The notes under the pieces: model-generated
Told to the model about the DNA's origin: nothing
The model's input: only the letters and a program-made list of their open reading frames with translations
The model's database searches: none
Origin: a virus
Length of the DNA: 38,295 nucleotides
Virus record (IMG/VR): IMGVR_UViG_3300027896_000108
Location: 1 to 38,295 of that record
Direction: 5' to 3' (one strand)
Translations under genes and position numbers: made by a program
Part shown: positions 30,573 to 38,223 of the stretch, piece after piece
Layout: every line of letters starts with the position of its first letter
How positions within the stretch are numbered: position 1 is the stretch's first letter

Positions 30573-30766
30573 AGTACCAGATAACGCTGGACACGAAACC
30601 AGACCATTGCCTACATTGTCTGTTCAGAGACAGAATAGAAAGCGATGGTTGCATCTTGCAATACGAAGACAATGGAGAGAATGTCTCCCCGCATTATTCC
30701 TGTGTAGAGTTTGAGAACTGGGAAGCGCAAATGGCAAAATGCCCGATTAAGGAGGCGGCGGGATGA
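30569..30766 (+). CDS. Small Cys-rich protein with CPIK terminus
   Basis: 65 residues with CLHC (about 14-17), GC, SC and KCPIK at the C-terminus. It is probably a zinc-binding protein related in layout to the one at 28645. ATGA overlaps on both sides. Confidence 0.72.
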   Translation: MKYQITLDTKPDHCLHCLFRDRIESDGCILQYEDNGENVSPHYSCVEFENWEAQMAKCPIKEAAG

Positions 30767-31644
30767 ACCGGACAAAGATCGACTGGGCTGAGTACTCATG
30801 GAATCCGGTGACGGGGTGCCTAGGTCCTGACGGGCGCGGACCCTGTAGCTACTGCTATGCCAAGAGAATCGCGGCCCGGTTTGGGGCGGATACGTATTAT
30901 TTCGACAGCGCCTATCCCGAGCGAGTACGTCTCCATTACATCCGCCTTAACATCGAAGACGAGTTCATCGATCTGAACTTTCGTGACAGGAACGACCGGC
31001 CGATGGAGCTCGGCAATCTCGAATGTCGTTCAGTCTACCCCTTCAAGTTCGAGCCGACCTTCCACGAATACCGCCTAAGTGAACCGGAGTGGCTCAAGAA
31101 ACCCTCTCGCATCTTCGTCGGCAGCATGGGAGACACGTTCGGTTCATGGGTGCCGACTGAATGGATTACGAAGGTCTGCGAGGCATGCGACAAGGCCCGA
31201 CAGCACACCTATCTGTTCTTGACAAAGAATCCGATGCGGTATCGGTGTCTGGTTCCCGTCTTCGACAAGTACCTGCCTCCGTCCTTGAAATGGGGGGCAC
31301 GGCCGAACTGGTGGTTGGGCGCGACGTTCGATACCGCCAACGATACCTCGACCTTTCGTGATCACCTGGCTGAGATCAAGGCTCGCGGTTACCATACCTG
31401 GGCTTCGGCTGAGCCCCTGCTCGAGGACATTGCTCCTATGATGGACTGGGAGGACAGCATCGACTGGCTGGTGATTGGTGCCATGACTGGACCAGGAGCA
31501 AAGAACCGGCAGCCGCAGCGGGCGTGGGTTCAGACGCTTGTCGAGGGCGCGAAGGCTCACGGGATCCCAGTATTCATGAAGCGCAACCTCCAGGCAGTGT
31601 GGGGTGCGTTACTCATCCAGGAACTGCCAAAGGACATGAAATGA
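30763..31644 (+). CDS. Phage Gp37/Gp68 family (DUF5131), radical-SAM-like
   Basis: 293 residues. The N-terminus TKIDWAEYSWNPVTGCLGPDG then GPCSYCYAKRIAARF is the signature of this family; the C(x8)CSYCYA cluster resembles the CxxxCxxC Fe-S motif of radical SAM enzymes. IFVGSMGDTFGSWVP, YLFLTKNPMRY, WWLGATFD and IDWLVIGAMTGPGA are the conserved TIM-barrel-like strands. Common in phages and mobile elements; the reaction is not established to my knowledge. It lies next to nuclease and methyltransferase genes, compatible with nucleic-acid modification, but that is inference. Confidence 0.9.
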   Translation: MNRTKIDWAEYSWNPVTGCLGPDGRGPCSYCYAKRIAARFGADTYYFDSAYPERVRLHYIRLNIEDEFIDLNFRDRNDRPMELGNLECRSVYPFKFEPTFHEYRLSEPEWLKKPSRIFVGSMGDTFGSWVPTEWITKVCEACDKARQHTYLFLTKNPMRYRCLVPVFDKYLPPSLKWGARPNWWLGATFDTANDTSTFRDHLAEIKARGYHTWASAEPLLEDIAPMMDWEDSIDWLVIGAMTGPGAKNRQPQRAWVQTLVEGAKAHGIPVFMKRNLQAVWGALLIQELPKDMK

Positions 31645-32138
31645 AGCGAACCGAATTGAAGCGCACTCCATTTAGGCGCAAGCCGGCGAAGCCTCGGTCC
31701 CGAGCAGTGAAGCTAGCCCACAAGCGCAAGGCGGCTAAGAACAAGGTCGTCAAGGAGAATGATCAGATTCTCCGGGCGCTGGCTCTCATGCGCGACGGGC
31801 GATGTGTCGTACCCGACTGCGAGCATCCCATGAACAAGCTGGAGGTCAGTCACATCTATCCGAAGGGGGAGGCGCAGTTCCCGCATATGCGCTGGATCCT
31901 AGAAAATGTCGAGATCCGGTGTGTCGGGCATCATAAGTTCCTGCCAGGTAGTCCGCATAACGATGCCGGCGGCTGGGGTATCTGGGTGATGCAACTGCCT
32001 CGTAAGCGTATGAATCTGCTGAAGCGTGAGGCCGCTCGTCGTGGCCTCGTGAAGGTTGATCGGGCGTTCATTGATCAGTGGAACGTCGACCTGCGTGCTG
32101 CATACCTGCGGGCGACGGGCAGTGCCTGGGGGGAATGA
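31641..32138 (+). CDS. NinG/HNH-like nuclease or recombination protein
   Basis: 165 residues from ATG 31641 (ATGA overlap). A highly basic N-terminus (KRTELKRTPFRRKPAKPRSRAVKLAHKRK) leads into CVVPDC, then KLEVSHIYPKGEAQFPHMRW and EIRCVGHHKFLPGS. This is a C..C...H...H..C..HH arrangement like lambda NinG and other HNH-fold phage nucleases. NinG-type proteins act in phage recombination. The exact family is uncertain. Confidence 0.8.
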   Translation: MKRTELKRTPFRRKPAKPRSRAVKLAHKRKAAKNKVVKENDQILRALALMRDGRCVVPDCEHPMNKLEVSHIYPKGEAQFPHMRWILENVEIRCVGHHKFLPGSPHNDAGGWGIWVMQLPRKRMNLLKREAARRGLVKVDRAFIDQWNVDLRAAYLRATGSAWGE

Positions 32139-32139
32139 G

Positions 32140-32379
32140 ATGTGGTACAATTTGCGATGGAGTTGGCGGTTGCTAGGTTTTGAGGTGATTCCTCCCGACG
32201 ATAAGGTCAGTTACGATGACTTCGGTGGTTGTCTGAGTATCAACGCCGGGATCAGGCACAGAGAAGACTGTGCAAACCGCAGTCCGGATTGTCTGCGCTG
32301 TGATGAGTACACGTTCTGCTATGGCAAAGAGTTAGATGAGAATCGCCCTCACTTTCGGTCAATACGAAAAGGCAGTTGA
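32140..32379 (+). CDS. Small protein with Cys motif, unknown
   Basis: 79 residues from ATG 32140 (TGAGATG junction). An aromatic N-terminus (MWYNLRWSWRLLGFEVIPP) is followed by CLSINAG and CANRSPDCLRCDEYTFCYG, five cysteines that could bind a metal. It overlaps the next start. Confidence 0.68.
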   Translation: MWYNLRWSWRLLGFEVIPPDDKVSYDDFGGCLSINAGIRHREDCANRSPDCLRCDEYTFCYGKELDENRPHFRSIRKGS

Positions 32380-33050
32380 TGATCACTCTCTATTCTGGCG
32401 ATTGCCTGGCCATTATGCCGACCTTGCCCGACAACAGCATGGAAGCGATCATTACTGACCCGCCGTATAACGAATGCAACAGGGATGACCACGGCCTGCG
32501 GTCATTCGACAAGGGTATTGCCGACAGCAGTCCGATCGACATCCCAGCGTTGGCCGACGAGTTTGTCCGCCTGGCGAGGGGATCCGTTTATGTGTGGTGT
32601 GGGTTCAGACAGGTATCGGCTTGGTGCGACGCCCTGGTCCTCCGCGGCCTGTCGATACGGGTCGGGGTATGGGATAAGATCAACCCGTCGCCCGTTGCCG
32701 GCGACTACCTATGGCTGTCGGCTCTCGAACTCTGCGTGTATGGGCGCAAGCCCCTCGCCTACTTTTCAGAACACTGCGCAAAACCGATATGGAGCGGCCC
32801 CTCGGAACTGGTGGACGGATTTCCAACCCCGAAGCCGGTCTGGCTGATGCGGCGCCTTATTCAGGCAAGCGTCTCGCCCGGCGGTCTCGTCCTCGACCCG
32901 TTCATGGGATCAGGGTCAACGGGTGTGGCCTGCATCTTGGAGGGCAGAAACTTCGTGGGGATCGAACTGAATAAGGAATATGCTGAAATTGCGAGAAGGC
33001 GGATAGACGATATGGTCGGCCCACTATTCACCGGGGTGATGTGTGATTGA
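32379..33050 (+). CDS. DNA methyltransferase (DPPY, N6-adenine/N4-cytosine type)
   Basis: 223 residues from ATG 32379, which overlaps the preceding TGA; TTG 32376 is possible. It has the catalytic motif IV DPPY (about 27-30) after MITLYSGDCLAIMPTLPDNS, and the SAM-binding motif I DPFMGSGS near the C-terminus (about 173-180) followed by FVGIELNKEYAEIARRR. Motif IV precedes motif I, the class beta order. It is short, with little room for a target recognition domain. DPPY is commonest in N6-adenine enzymes. No restriction partner is adjacent. Confidence 0.92.
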   Translation: MITLYSGDCLAIMPTLPDNSMEAIITDPPYNECNRDDHGLRSFDKGIADSSPIDIPALADEFVRLARGSVYVWCGFRQVSAWCDALVLRGLSIRVGVWDKINPSPVAGDYLWLSALELCVYGRKPLAYFSEHCAKPIWSGPSELVDGFPTPKPVWLMRRLIQASVSPGGLVLDPFMGSGSTGVACILEGRNFVGIELNKEYAEIARRRIDDMVGPLFTGVMCD

Positions 33051-34425
33051 TACGATCCTGGTGGGCGACGTCCGCTCCTGCCTGAAGCAGGTCGAGGATG
33101 GCTCCGTGCAGTGCGTGATCACCTCGCCGCCGTACTGGGGCCTCCGCGACTATGGGACGGCGAAGTGGGAGGGCGGCGATCCGGACTGCGACCATCTAGG
33201 GCCACCGAAGGCGACTCAGGCTGGGTTCAACGAACGCTGGTATGGCAAGGCCCCAGTTGCTAGCAACAAGCAGGGCGAGCTCCGGATCCCCTACCGCGGG
33301 ACCTGCGGCAAGTGTGGTGCCCGTCGCGTCGACAACCAACTCGGGCTCGAGCCGACACCCGAAGCCTACGTTGCCGACCTTGTAGCGGTCTTTCGGGAGG
33401 TGAAACGGGTTCTGAGAGAGGATGGGACGGTCTGGTTGAACTTGGGAGATTCCTATGCCGGAAGCGGGAAGGGACGCATGGGAGACGGGAGTCATTGTGA
33501 AGGAGGGAAACAGGCGACCGACGCGGGATCCTGTAACGGAGAACTATACAGGACCGACATCAATGCTTGCAAGCCGAAAGACCTCGTGGGGATCCCCTGG
33601 ATGGTCGCCTTTGCTCTGCGTGCTGATGGTTGGTGGCTGCGGTCCGAGATCATATGGGCTAAGCCCGGACCTATGCCGGAATCGGTACAGGATCGGCCGA
33701 CGCGAAGTCATGAACAGGTATTTCTCCTGGAAAAGTCCGGGCGGCCACTACTCTGGGTGCACCGAGACCATGCTTATCACGATGCGGTCTACGTCGAGCC
33801 CGAACCCGACTATCGATGGACAAACGTACTGACGACAGAGGAAGTGGCGGTTGAACCGAAAGATTGGGCAACTGCGATGTACCTCGATGATCATGGGAAA
33901 GAACAGAAGCTCTGGGAACGGCGCAACCTCTGGAGAAGCTGCGAATATTACTACGATGCGGAAGCGATCAAGGAGTTGGCTAGCCCACACTCAGATCTGA
34001 GTTGGCCGCGCAATGGCGCAAGTTCCACGCTGGTCGTTCCTGGACATCGGACAGCGCAGCACGGCAAGATTCGGACAAGCGTGAAGCGCGGTGGCTTCAA
34101 CGGGAAGACCAGCGGCCTCGAGGGGCGCGAGGCTTTCCGCGCGATCACGGAGATGCGGAACAAGCGCGACGTCTGGACCGTCGCCACTCAGCCTTGCGCC
34201 GAGGCGCACTTTGCGACGTTCCCCGCGGGCCTGATAGACCCCATGATCCTAGCTGGCAGTCCCGAGGGCGGCGTAGTCCTGGACCCCTTCATGGGTTCCG
34301 GCACGACGGCAATTGAATGCGTGAGGCTCCACAGGCACTACATTGGCTGCGAACTGAACCCGAAGTATGTGAAGATGGCAGAACGGCGCATACGGGATAT
34401 GATTGGGCCGTTGTTTACGCGGTGA
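33043..34425 (+). CDS. DNA methyltransferase (SPPY) with zinc ribbon
   Basis: 460 residues from GTG 33043 (8-nt overlap). Motif IV SPPYWGLRDYG (from about residue 28) is the form usual in N4-cytosine methyltransferases. DPFMGSGTT (about 414-422) is the SAM-binding motif. Between them an insertion contains C...H and GTCGKCGAR, a probable zinc ribbon, then FREVKRVLREDGTVWLNLGDSY and WWLRSEIIWAKPGPMP, conserved in phage DNA methylases. It probably protects phage DNA from host restriction. Confidence 0.93.
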   Translation: MIDTILVGDVRSCLKQVEDGSVQCVITSPPYWGLRDYGTAKWEGGDPDCDHLGPPKATQAGFNERWYGKAPVASNKQGELRIPYRGTCGKCGARRVDNQLGLEPTPEAYVADLVAVFREVKRVLREDGTVWLNLGDSYAGSGKGRMGDGSHCEGGKQATDAGSCNGELYRTDINACKPKDLVGIPWMVAFALRADGWWLRSEIIWAKPGPMPESVQDRPTRSHEQVFLLEKSGRPLLWVHRDHAYHDAVYVEPEPDYRWTNVLTTEEVAVEPKDWATAMYLDDHGKEQKLWERRNLWRSCEYYYDAEAIKELASPHSDLSWPRNGASSTLVVPGHRTAQHGKIRTSVKRGGFNGKTSGLEGREAFRAITEMRNKRDVWTVATQPCAEAHFATFPAGLIDPMILAGSPEGGVVLDPFMGSGTTAIECVRLHRHYIGCELNPKYVKMAERRIRDMIGPLFTR

Positions 34426-34432
34426 ACAGCTA

Positions 34433-35215
34433 ATGCACGAGTATCAGCCCAATATCTTTGGCCTTGATCGCCTCGTCGAGAAATCCTTACACCTGTTGCA
34501 GGAGCACTGTCCGCCTGATGGCTATTACGTGGCCTTTTCTGGCGGTAAGGATTCTGTAGTGACCTTGGACCTAGTGAAACGGAGTGGCTGCCGATACGAT
34601 GCGCATTATAACGTGACAACCGTTGACCCGCCAGAACTTGTGCTGTTCATTCGGAACCAATACCCTGAGGTCAGATGGGAGCGGCCGGTCAAGACGATGT
34701 ACCAGTTGATTGAGGACAACATGACGCCTCCGACCCGTCTTATGCGGTACTGTTGCCGCGTCTTGAAAGAACATGGCGGTGAAGGCCGGACGGTTGTAAC
34801 GGGCATTCGGGCAGAGGAATCGCAGGCAAGAGCAAAGCGGTCGGAAGTGCAAGACGATTACAGCAACCCGAAGTCCTATGTGCATCCGATTTTCATGTGG
34901 AGCAAGAATGACATCTGGCAGTATATTTCGGAACGGCGCCTGACCTATTGCACCCTATATGACGAAGGATTTGAGCGACTGGGGTGTATCGGGTGCCCGA
35001 TGGCGGGCGCAAAGGAGCGAGAGCGAGAGTTTGAGCGTTGGCCTGGAATCGCGAGAGCCTACGTTGCTGCTTGTCAGAAGGCCGTAAATCGCAGGATTGC
35101 CAAGGGCAAGCAGATCGAAACTTCGTGGCAGACGGGGCAGGAGATGTTCGATTGGTGGTTGGAACGAGACCGCAAAAGGGGGAAAGATGGAAGAGAAGAT
35201 GTACCTGCACTTTGA
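34433..35215 (+). CDS. PAPS-reductase-like Fe-S enzyme
   Basis: 260 residues from ATG 34433; the ribosome site is weak, so coupling to the methyltransferase is likely. The PP-loop is AFSGGKDSVV (34-43). MRYCCRVLKEHGG (Cys107/108), GIRAEESQAR and FERLGCIGCPM (Cys185, Cys188) are conserved in PAPS reductase/DndC-type proteins, in which these Cys residues hold a 4Fe-4S cluster. Known relatives reduce PAPS or act in sulfur transfer for DNA phosphorothioation. Here no DndB/D/E partner is present. It is embedded among three DNA methyltransferases, so a role in nucleic-acid modification is possible but unproven. Confidence 0.88.
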   Translation: MHEYQPNIFGLDRLVEKSLHLLQEHCPPDGYYVAFSGGKDSVVTLDLVKRSGCRYDAHYNVTTVDPPELVLFIRNQYPEVRWERPVKTMYQLIEDNMTPPTRLMRYCCRVLKEHGGEGRTVVTGIRAEESQARAKRSEVQDDYSNPKSYVHPIFMWSKNDIWQYISERRLTYCTLYDEGFERLGCIGCPMAGAKEREREFERWPGIARAYVAACQKAVNRRIAKGKQIETSWQTGQEMFDWWLERDRKRGKDGREDVPAL

Positions 35216-35417
35216 CGAAGCGGGGCACAGTGCCTCGGGTAAGACTCGGATATGGAATGTGCGTGGTGCGTCGGTCTGCGATCGCCTCGGAGTCATCAAA
35301 TGGTATGGTCCGTGGCGTCGCTATGTGTTCTGGCCCGACGCTGACACCTTGTACGACGCAAGTTGTCTCAAGGAGATTGCCGCGTTTATCGAAAGGGGAT
35401 GGAGACATGACGCCTGA
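35187..35417 (+). CDS. Unknown small protein
   Basis: 76 residues, ATG 35187 with AAGGGGGAAAG upstream; it overlaps the preceding gene by 29 nt. MYLHFDEAGHSASGKTRIWN, then LGVIKWYGPWRRYVFWPDADTLYDASCLKEIAAFI. The W/Y-rich middle (IKWYGPWRRYVFWP) is a pattern I have seen in small phage proteins, but no function is known. Confidence 0.72.
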   Translation: MEEKMYLHFDEAGHSASGKTRIWNVRGASVCDRLGVIKWYGPWRRYVFWPDADTLYDASCLKEIAAFIERGWRHDA

Positions 35418-35586
35418 ACAGCGAGTCATCCAGGCTATTCACAATGTCCTGTACGATGCCGGTGTTCCGCATAAGGTGATCCGCGAACTAGTGGCGAAGG
35501 TGCAGGTCGAGCTCAAGCAGATCGAATGGAGGCAGCATGAAGAGTCTCAGACAGTGGATAACCGATCTCAGACGCCGGTGGTATAG
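35407..35586 (+). CDS. Unknown small helical protein
   Basis: 59 residues from ATG 35407, overlapping the previous gene by 11 nt; GGGGATGGAGAC lies upstream. Helical (TPEQRVIQAIHNVLYDAG; HKVIRELVAKVQVELKQI). No recognised family. Confidence 0.6.
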   Translation: MTPEQRVIQAIHNVLYDAGVPHKVIRELVAKVQVELKQIEWRQHEESQTVDNRSQTPVV

Positions 35587-35632
35587 CGCACGGGCTCGGC
35601 GACAGGCTATGCGGTCCTGGCCAATCCGTTAG
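35537..35632 (+). CDS. Possible 31-residue basic peptide
   Basis: ATG 35537 lies 4 nt after a GGAGG (35528-35532) and is open to TAG 35632 in a frame different from its overlapping neighbour. The product is strongly basic (LRQWITDLRRRWYSARARRQ). Evidence is only the ribosome site and operon-like packing. Confidence 0.35.
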   Translation: MKSLRQWITDLRRRWYSARARRQAMRSWPIR

Positions 35633-35641
35633 GGGCAGACC

Positions 35642-36070
35642 ATGCTCCTAGAGGATGCGAGATCAATCAGGGCCCGGGCTTACAGCCAAACTCGTCGGGA
35701 TCTCTTGGCGCCTACCGCAGTGAAACGAAGCAATCATGGCTCACCTGTCCTGGAATACGCGTTGCGGCCGCTCTTCGGGGATGTGACGCACATTAGTGAC
35801 TCAACGGCTCTCGTGCACGTTGCGGATGTGCGCCTCATTTCGTGGGCGGCCGTTGATCAGGCCTTACGCACGGCGCTCACTGCGCTGAGTTGGCCTGGCG
35901 TCATGCTGGTGGCAGTCGACGACAAACGAGTCGTCCTCTTCGAAGCACTAGTGCTCTTTAGCCGGCGCGAGGATGTTACACGCATGACTGAGGGGCAACG
36001 GGCACGCAAGGCCACACACGAGTGGCTAGCACAGCACGAGATTGTGGAACTACGTCCAGAACGCACCTGA
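35642..36070 (+). CDS. Unknown protein
   Basis: 142 residues, ribosome site AGGGGC. Mixed sequence: basic N-terminus (RSIRARAYSQTRRDLL), a central alternation of strands (THISDSTALVHVADVRLISW; GVMLVAVDDKRVVLFEALVLF) and a helical C-terminus. No family recognised. It is the last gene before the promoter at 36073. Confidence 0.72.
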   Translation: MLLEDARSIRARAYSQTRRDLLAPTAVKRSNHGSPVLEYALRPLFGDVTHISDSTALVHVADVRLISWAAVDQALRTALTALSWPGVMLVAVDDKRVVLFEALVLFSRREDVTRMTEGQRARKATHEWLAQHEIVELRPERT

Positions 36071-36072
36071 CC

Positions 36073-36107
36073 TTGTAGCTCGAGCTGAATCAACTATACT
36101 TCTGCCA
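36073..36107 (+). promoter_or_regulatory. Promoter placed for a leaderless mRNA
   Basis: TTGTAG (36073-36078), a 16-nt spacer and TATACT (36095-36100). A start 6-7 nt after the -10 falls on the A of ATG 36107. There is no Shine-Dalgarno sequence between -10 and ATG (TCTGCC), unlike almost every other gene here. Leaderless initiation is the simplest reading. Confidence 0.5.
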
Positions 36108-37351
36108 TGAGAGCAGTGAAGGTGAAAGAGGAATTAGCGGACGGGATACCGGTCTATTGCGCGTTCGATAAACTGGTCGAGGTCGCGGATCTCAAGCCAA
36201 ACCCTCGCAACCCAAACCAGCATCCGCAGCAGCAGGTAACCTTGCTCGCTAAGATCATCAAGACGCAGGGTTGGAGGGCGCCCATCACCGTCTCGACGCG
36301 TTCCGGCTTCGTCGTGCGCGGGCATGGCCGGTTGCTGGCGGCGCGTCTCCTGAGCAAGACCGTGGTTCCGGTCGACTACCAGGCATATGCCACAGAAGGT
36401 GAGGAATATGCTGATCTGATCGCCGACAACCGGATCGCTGAACTTGCCGAGATGGATCCGGTCGCTCTCAAGGACCTGATTCTCGACATTGATACCGGCG
36501 ACCTCGACATCGAACTAACCGGGTTCACGCAGGAGGTCCTTGCCGAGATGATGGCGCCAGCGGCGGGCGGTGCCGTCGAGGACGAGGTGCCGGAGCCTCC
36601 AGTCATCCCGATCAGCAAGCCAGGAGACCTCTGGCTACTGGGGAAGCATCGCGTCCTCTGCGGTGACGCAACCGACCCCGACGCGGTGAAGAGGTTGATG
36701 CAGAAGGACGTCGGTCAGATGATGTTCACGGATCCTCCGTGGAACGTCGCCATAGGACTCGACAGCAACCCCCGGCACCGTCAGCGCTCGGGGTTGATTA
36801 ACGACAACCTCGAGGATGTCGACTTCGTCAAACTGCTGAATGACTTCATCCGCGTCTTCAAACCGTATGTGGCGGGGGACGTCTACTGCATCCTTGGCTG
36901 CCAGCAATGGGCGGTCCTGAACGCAGCCTTCGCAGCGAATGGCTACCACCTGTCTGCGAACATCATCTGGGTCAAGGACCTGTTCGTCTTGGGTCGCGCG
37001 AACTACCAGCGGCGCTTCGAACCGATGTGGTATGGATGGTCCAAGGAGGGCAAGTCCTCGTTCTGCGATCGCCGCGACCTCGACGACGTGTGGGAGATCC
37101 CGCGCCCCCGGGTATCAGTAGAGCACCCAACGATGAAGCCGATTGCCCTCATGGCCAAGGCAATAGAGAACTCAAGCAAGGGCGGGAGAATCGTCATCGA
37201 TCCCTTTGGTGGGTCCGGCTCGACGTTGATCGCCGCCGAGCAGACGAAGCGTACTTGCTACATGATGGAGATCGACCCGAAGTATGTCGATGTCATCGTG
37301 AAGCGATGGGAGAACCTTACAAGTCAGAAGGCGGAGTTATGCGATGCCTAA
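36107..37351 (+). CDS. ParB-like domain fused to DNA methyltransferase
   Basis: 414 residues. Residues about 25-115 are a ParB/sulfiredoxin-like N-domain (LKPNPRNPNQHPQQQVTLLAKI, then FVVRGHGRLLAARLL, where GHGR replaces the usual GERR, and ADNRIAELAEMD). From about residue 168 comes an N6-adenine methyltransferase: GDLWLLGKHRVLCGDATD, catalytic DPPW (209-212), HPTMKPIALMAKAI and the SAM motif DPFGGSGST with CYMMEIDPKYVDVIVKRWE. Motif IV before motif I marks class beta. This fusion is a known phage architecture. DPPW is typical of adenine methylation. It appears to have its own promoter. Confidence 0.93.
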   Translation: MRAVKVKEELADGIPVYCAFDKLVEVADLKPNPRNPNQHPQQQVTLLAKIIKTQGWRAPITVSTRSGFVVRGHGRLLAARLLSKTVVPVDYQAYATEGEEYADLIADNRIAELAEMDPVALKDLILDIDTGDLDIELTGFTQEVLAEMMAPAAGGAVEDEVPEPPVIPISKPGDLWLLGKHRVLCGDATDPDAVKRLMQKDVGQMMFTDPPWNVAIGLDSNPRHRQRSGLINDNLEDVDFVKLLNDFIRVFKPYVAGDVYCILGCQQWAVLNAAFAANGYHLSANIIWVKDLFVLGRANYQRRFEPMWYGWSKEGKSSFCDRRDLDDVWEIPRPRVSVEHPTMKPIALMAKAIENSSKGGRIVIDPFGGSGSTLIAAEQTKRTCYMMEIDPKYVDVIVKRWENLTSQKAELCDA

Positions 37352-37661
37352 GTTGAGAGATGAACCTGCTGTCTTAGCTACTCAGGACCAGGCAGCACAG
37401 GAGCGTGAACAGAAGGCCCAGTTGGTCCTGAACGAAGGCGAGCAATGGGATCTGTCCTGTATGAGCACGGCGAAGGCATTGCTTGCCGCAGTGAACCAGG
37501 CGGTACTGCGTGCGACCCACGTCGACGCCAAAGGGAAGCAGGAGATCCTCTTGTCCGAAGCGGCCATCATACGGCTGTCGAATGCTGCTGGAAGGGCGCA
37601 GGAGATGGGTCAGCATGCCCTCGAGGATGTGCGACAGTTACAGCGGGCAAAGGAGAAGTGA
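37344..37661 (+). CDS. Unknown coiled-coil protein
   Basis: 105 residues, overlapping the methyltransferase end by 8 nt. Helical and charged throughout (ATQDQAAQEREQKAQLVLNEGEQWDL; LSNAAGRAQEMGQHALEDVRQLQRA). The middle has LSCMSTAKALLAAVNQAVLR. No family recognised; position beside HNH and terminase suggests a late or packaging-adjacent role. Confidence 0.75.
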   Translation: MPKLRDEPAVLATQDQAAQEREQKAQLVLNEGEQWDLSCMSTAKALLAAVNQAVLRATHVDAKGKQEILLSEAAIIRLSNAAGRAQEMGQHALEDVRQLQRAKEK

Positions 37662-37667
37662 TGCTTT

Positions 37668-37850
37668 ATGCTGCGTAGCAACACGATTGATCAATATATG
37701 GGGCTGGACACAGCAGTCAGCCAGGGCGCTGATGCGGGTGCGACTCCCGTAGGCTCCTACAACTACACTGCGAGTGGGATGATGACTGCCTTAAGCACCA
37801 AGTCGGGCAACGTTCCCGGACAGTCCCCACTCGCACCTATGGCGATGTGA
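37668..37850 (+). CDS. Unknown 60-residue protein
   Basis: ATG 37668; AAGGAG lies about 11 nt upstream, a little far. Low-complexity, small-residue-rich (GADAGATPVGSYNYTASGMM; STKSGNVPGQSPLAPMAM). Placed between the coiled-coil and HNH genes with 1-7 nt gaps, which supports it being translated. Confidence 0.55.
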   Translation: MLRSNTIDQYMGLDTAVSQGADAGATPVGSYNYTASGMMTALSTKSGNVPGQSPLAPMAM

Positions 37851-37851
37851 C

Positions 37852-38223
37852 GTGCCCTATGCCGCGCACCGGTTCTGTGGGTATGCTGGGTGTCACAAGT
37901 ACGCATTGCCAGGCGGCTATTACTGTGAAGATCATCGACAGGCTGCGCCTCATGCCTATGATAAGGCGCGTTATACAGAGGCAGAGCATTGCTTCTACAA
38001 GTCACCCGAGTGGCGGGCTGCGCGCGCGCAGTATCTACAGGACCATCCTCTCTGTGAGAACTGTCTGGCTCAGGATAGAATCACGCCTGCTACCCTGGTC
38101 CATCATAAGCAGCGAATCAGAGACCATCCCGAACTCGCACTTGATCCTGCCAACTTCAAGTCGTTATGCGATGCCTGTCACAACCCAGAGCATCCAGAGA
38201 AGGGAGGACGACATGATGAGTAG
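37852..38223 (+). CDS. HNH endonuclease
   Basis: 123 residues from GTG 37852. An N-terminal Cys pair and YYCEDHRQ precede the HNH core: HPLCENCLAQDRITPATLVHHKQ, then LDPANFKSLCDACHNPEH. The CxxC...HH...N...CxxCH order is the phage HNH type. In HK97-like phages this gene lies immediately upstream of terminase and is needed for specific cos cleavage and packaging; here it is the last full gene before the right end, which fits a circular map joined to terS at the left end. Confidence 0.93.
   Translation: MPYAAHRFCGYAGCHKYALPGGYYCEDHRQAAPHAYDKARYTEAEHCFYKSPEWRAARAQYLQDHPLCENCLAQDRITPATLVHHKQRIRDHPELALDPANFKSLCDACHNPEHPEKGGRHDE

Noticed and set aside
34403-34432. Upstream ATG 34403 for the PAPS-reductase-like gene
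   Set aside because: It lies inside the methyltransferase gene without a ribosome site, and the family pattern starts after ATG 34433.
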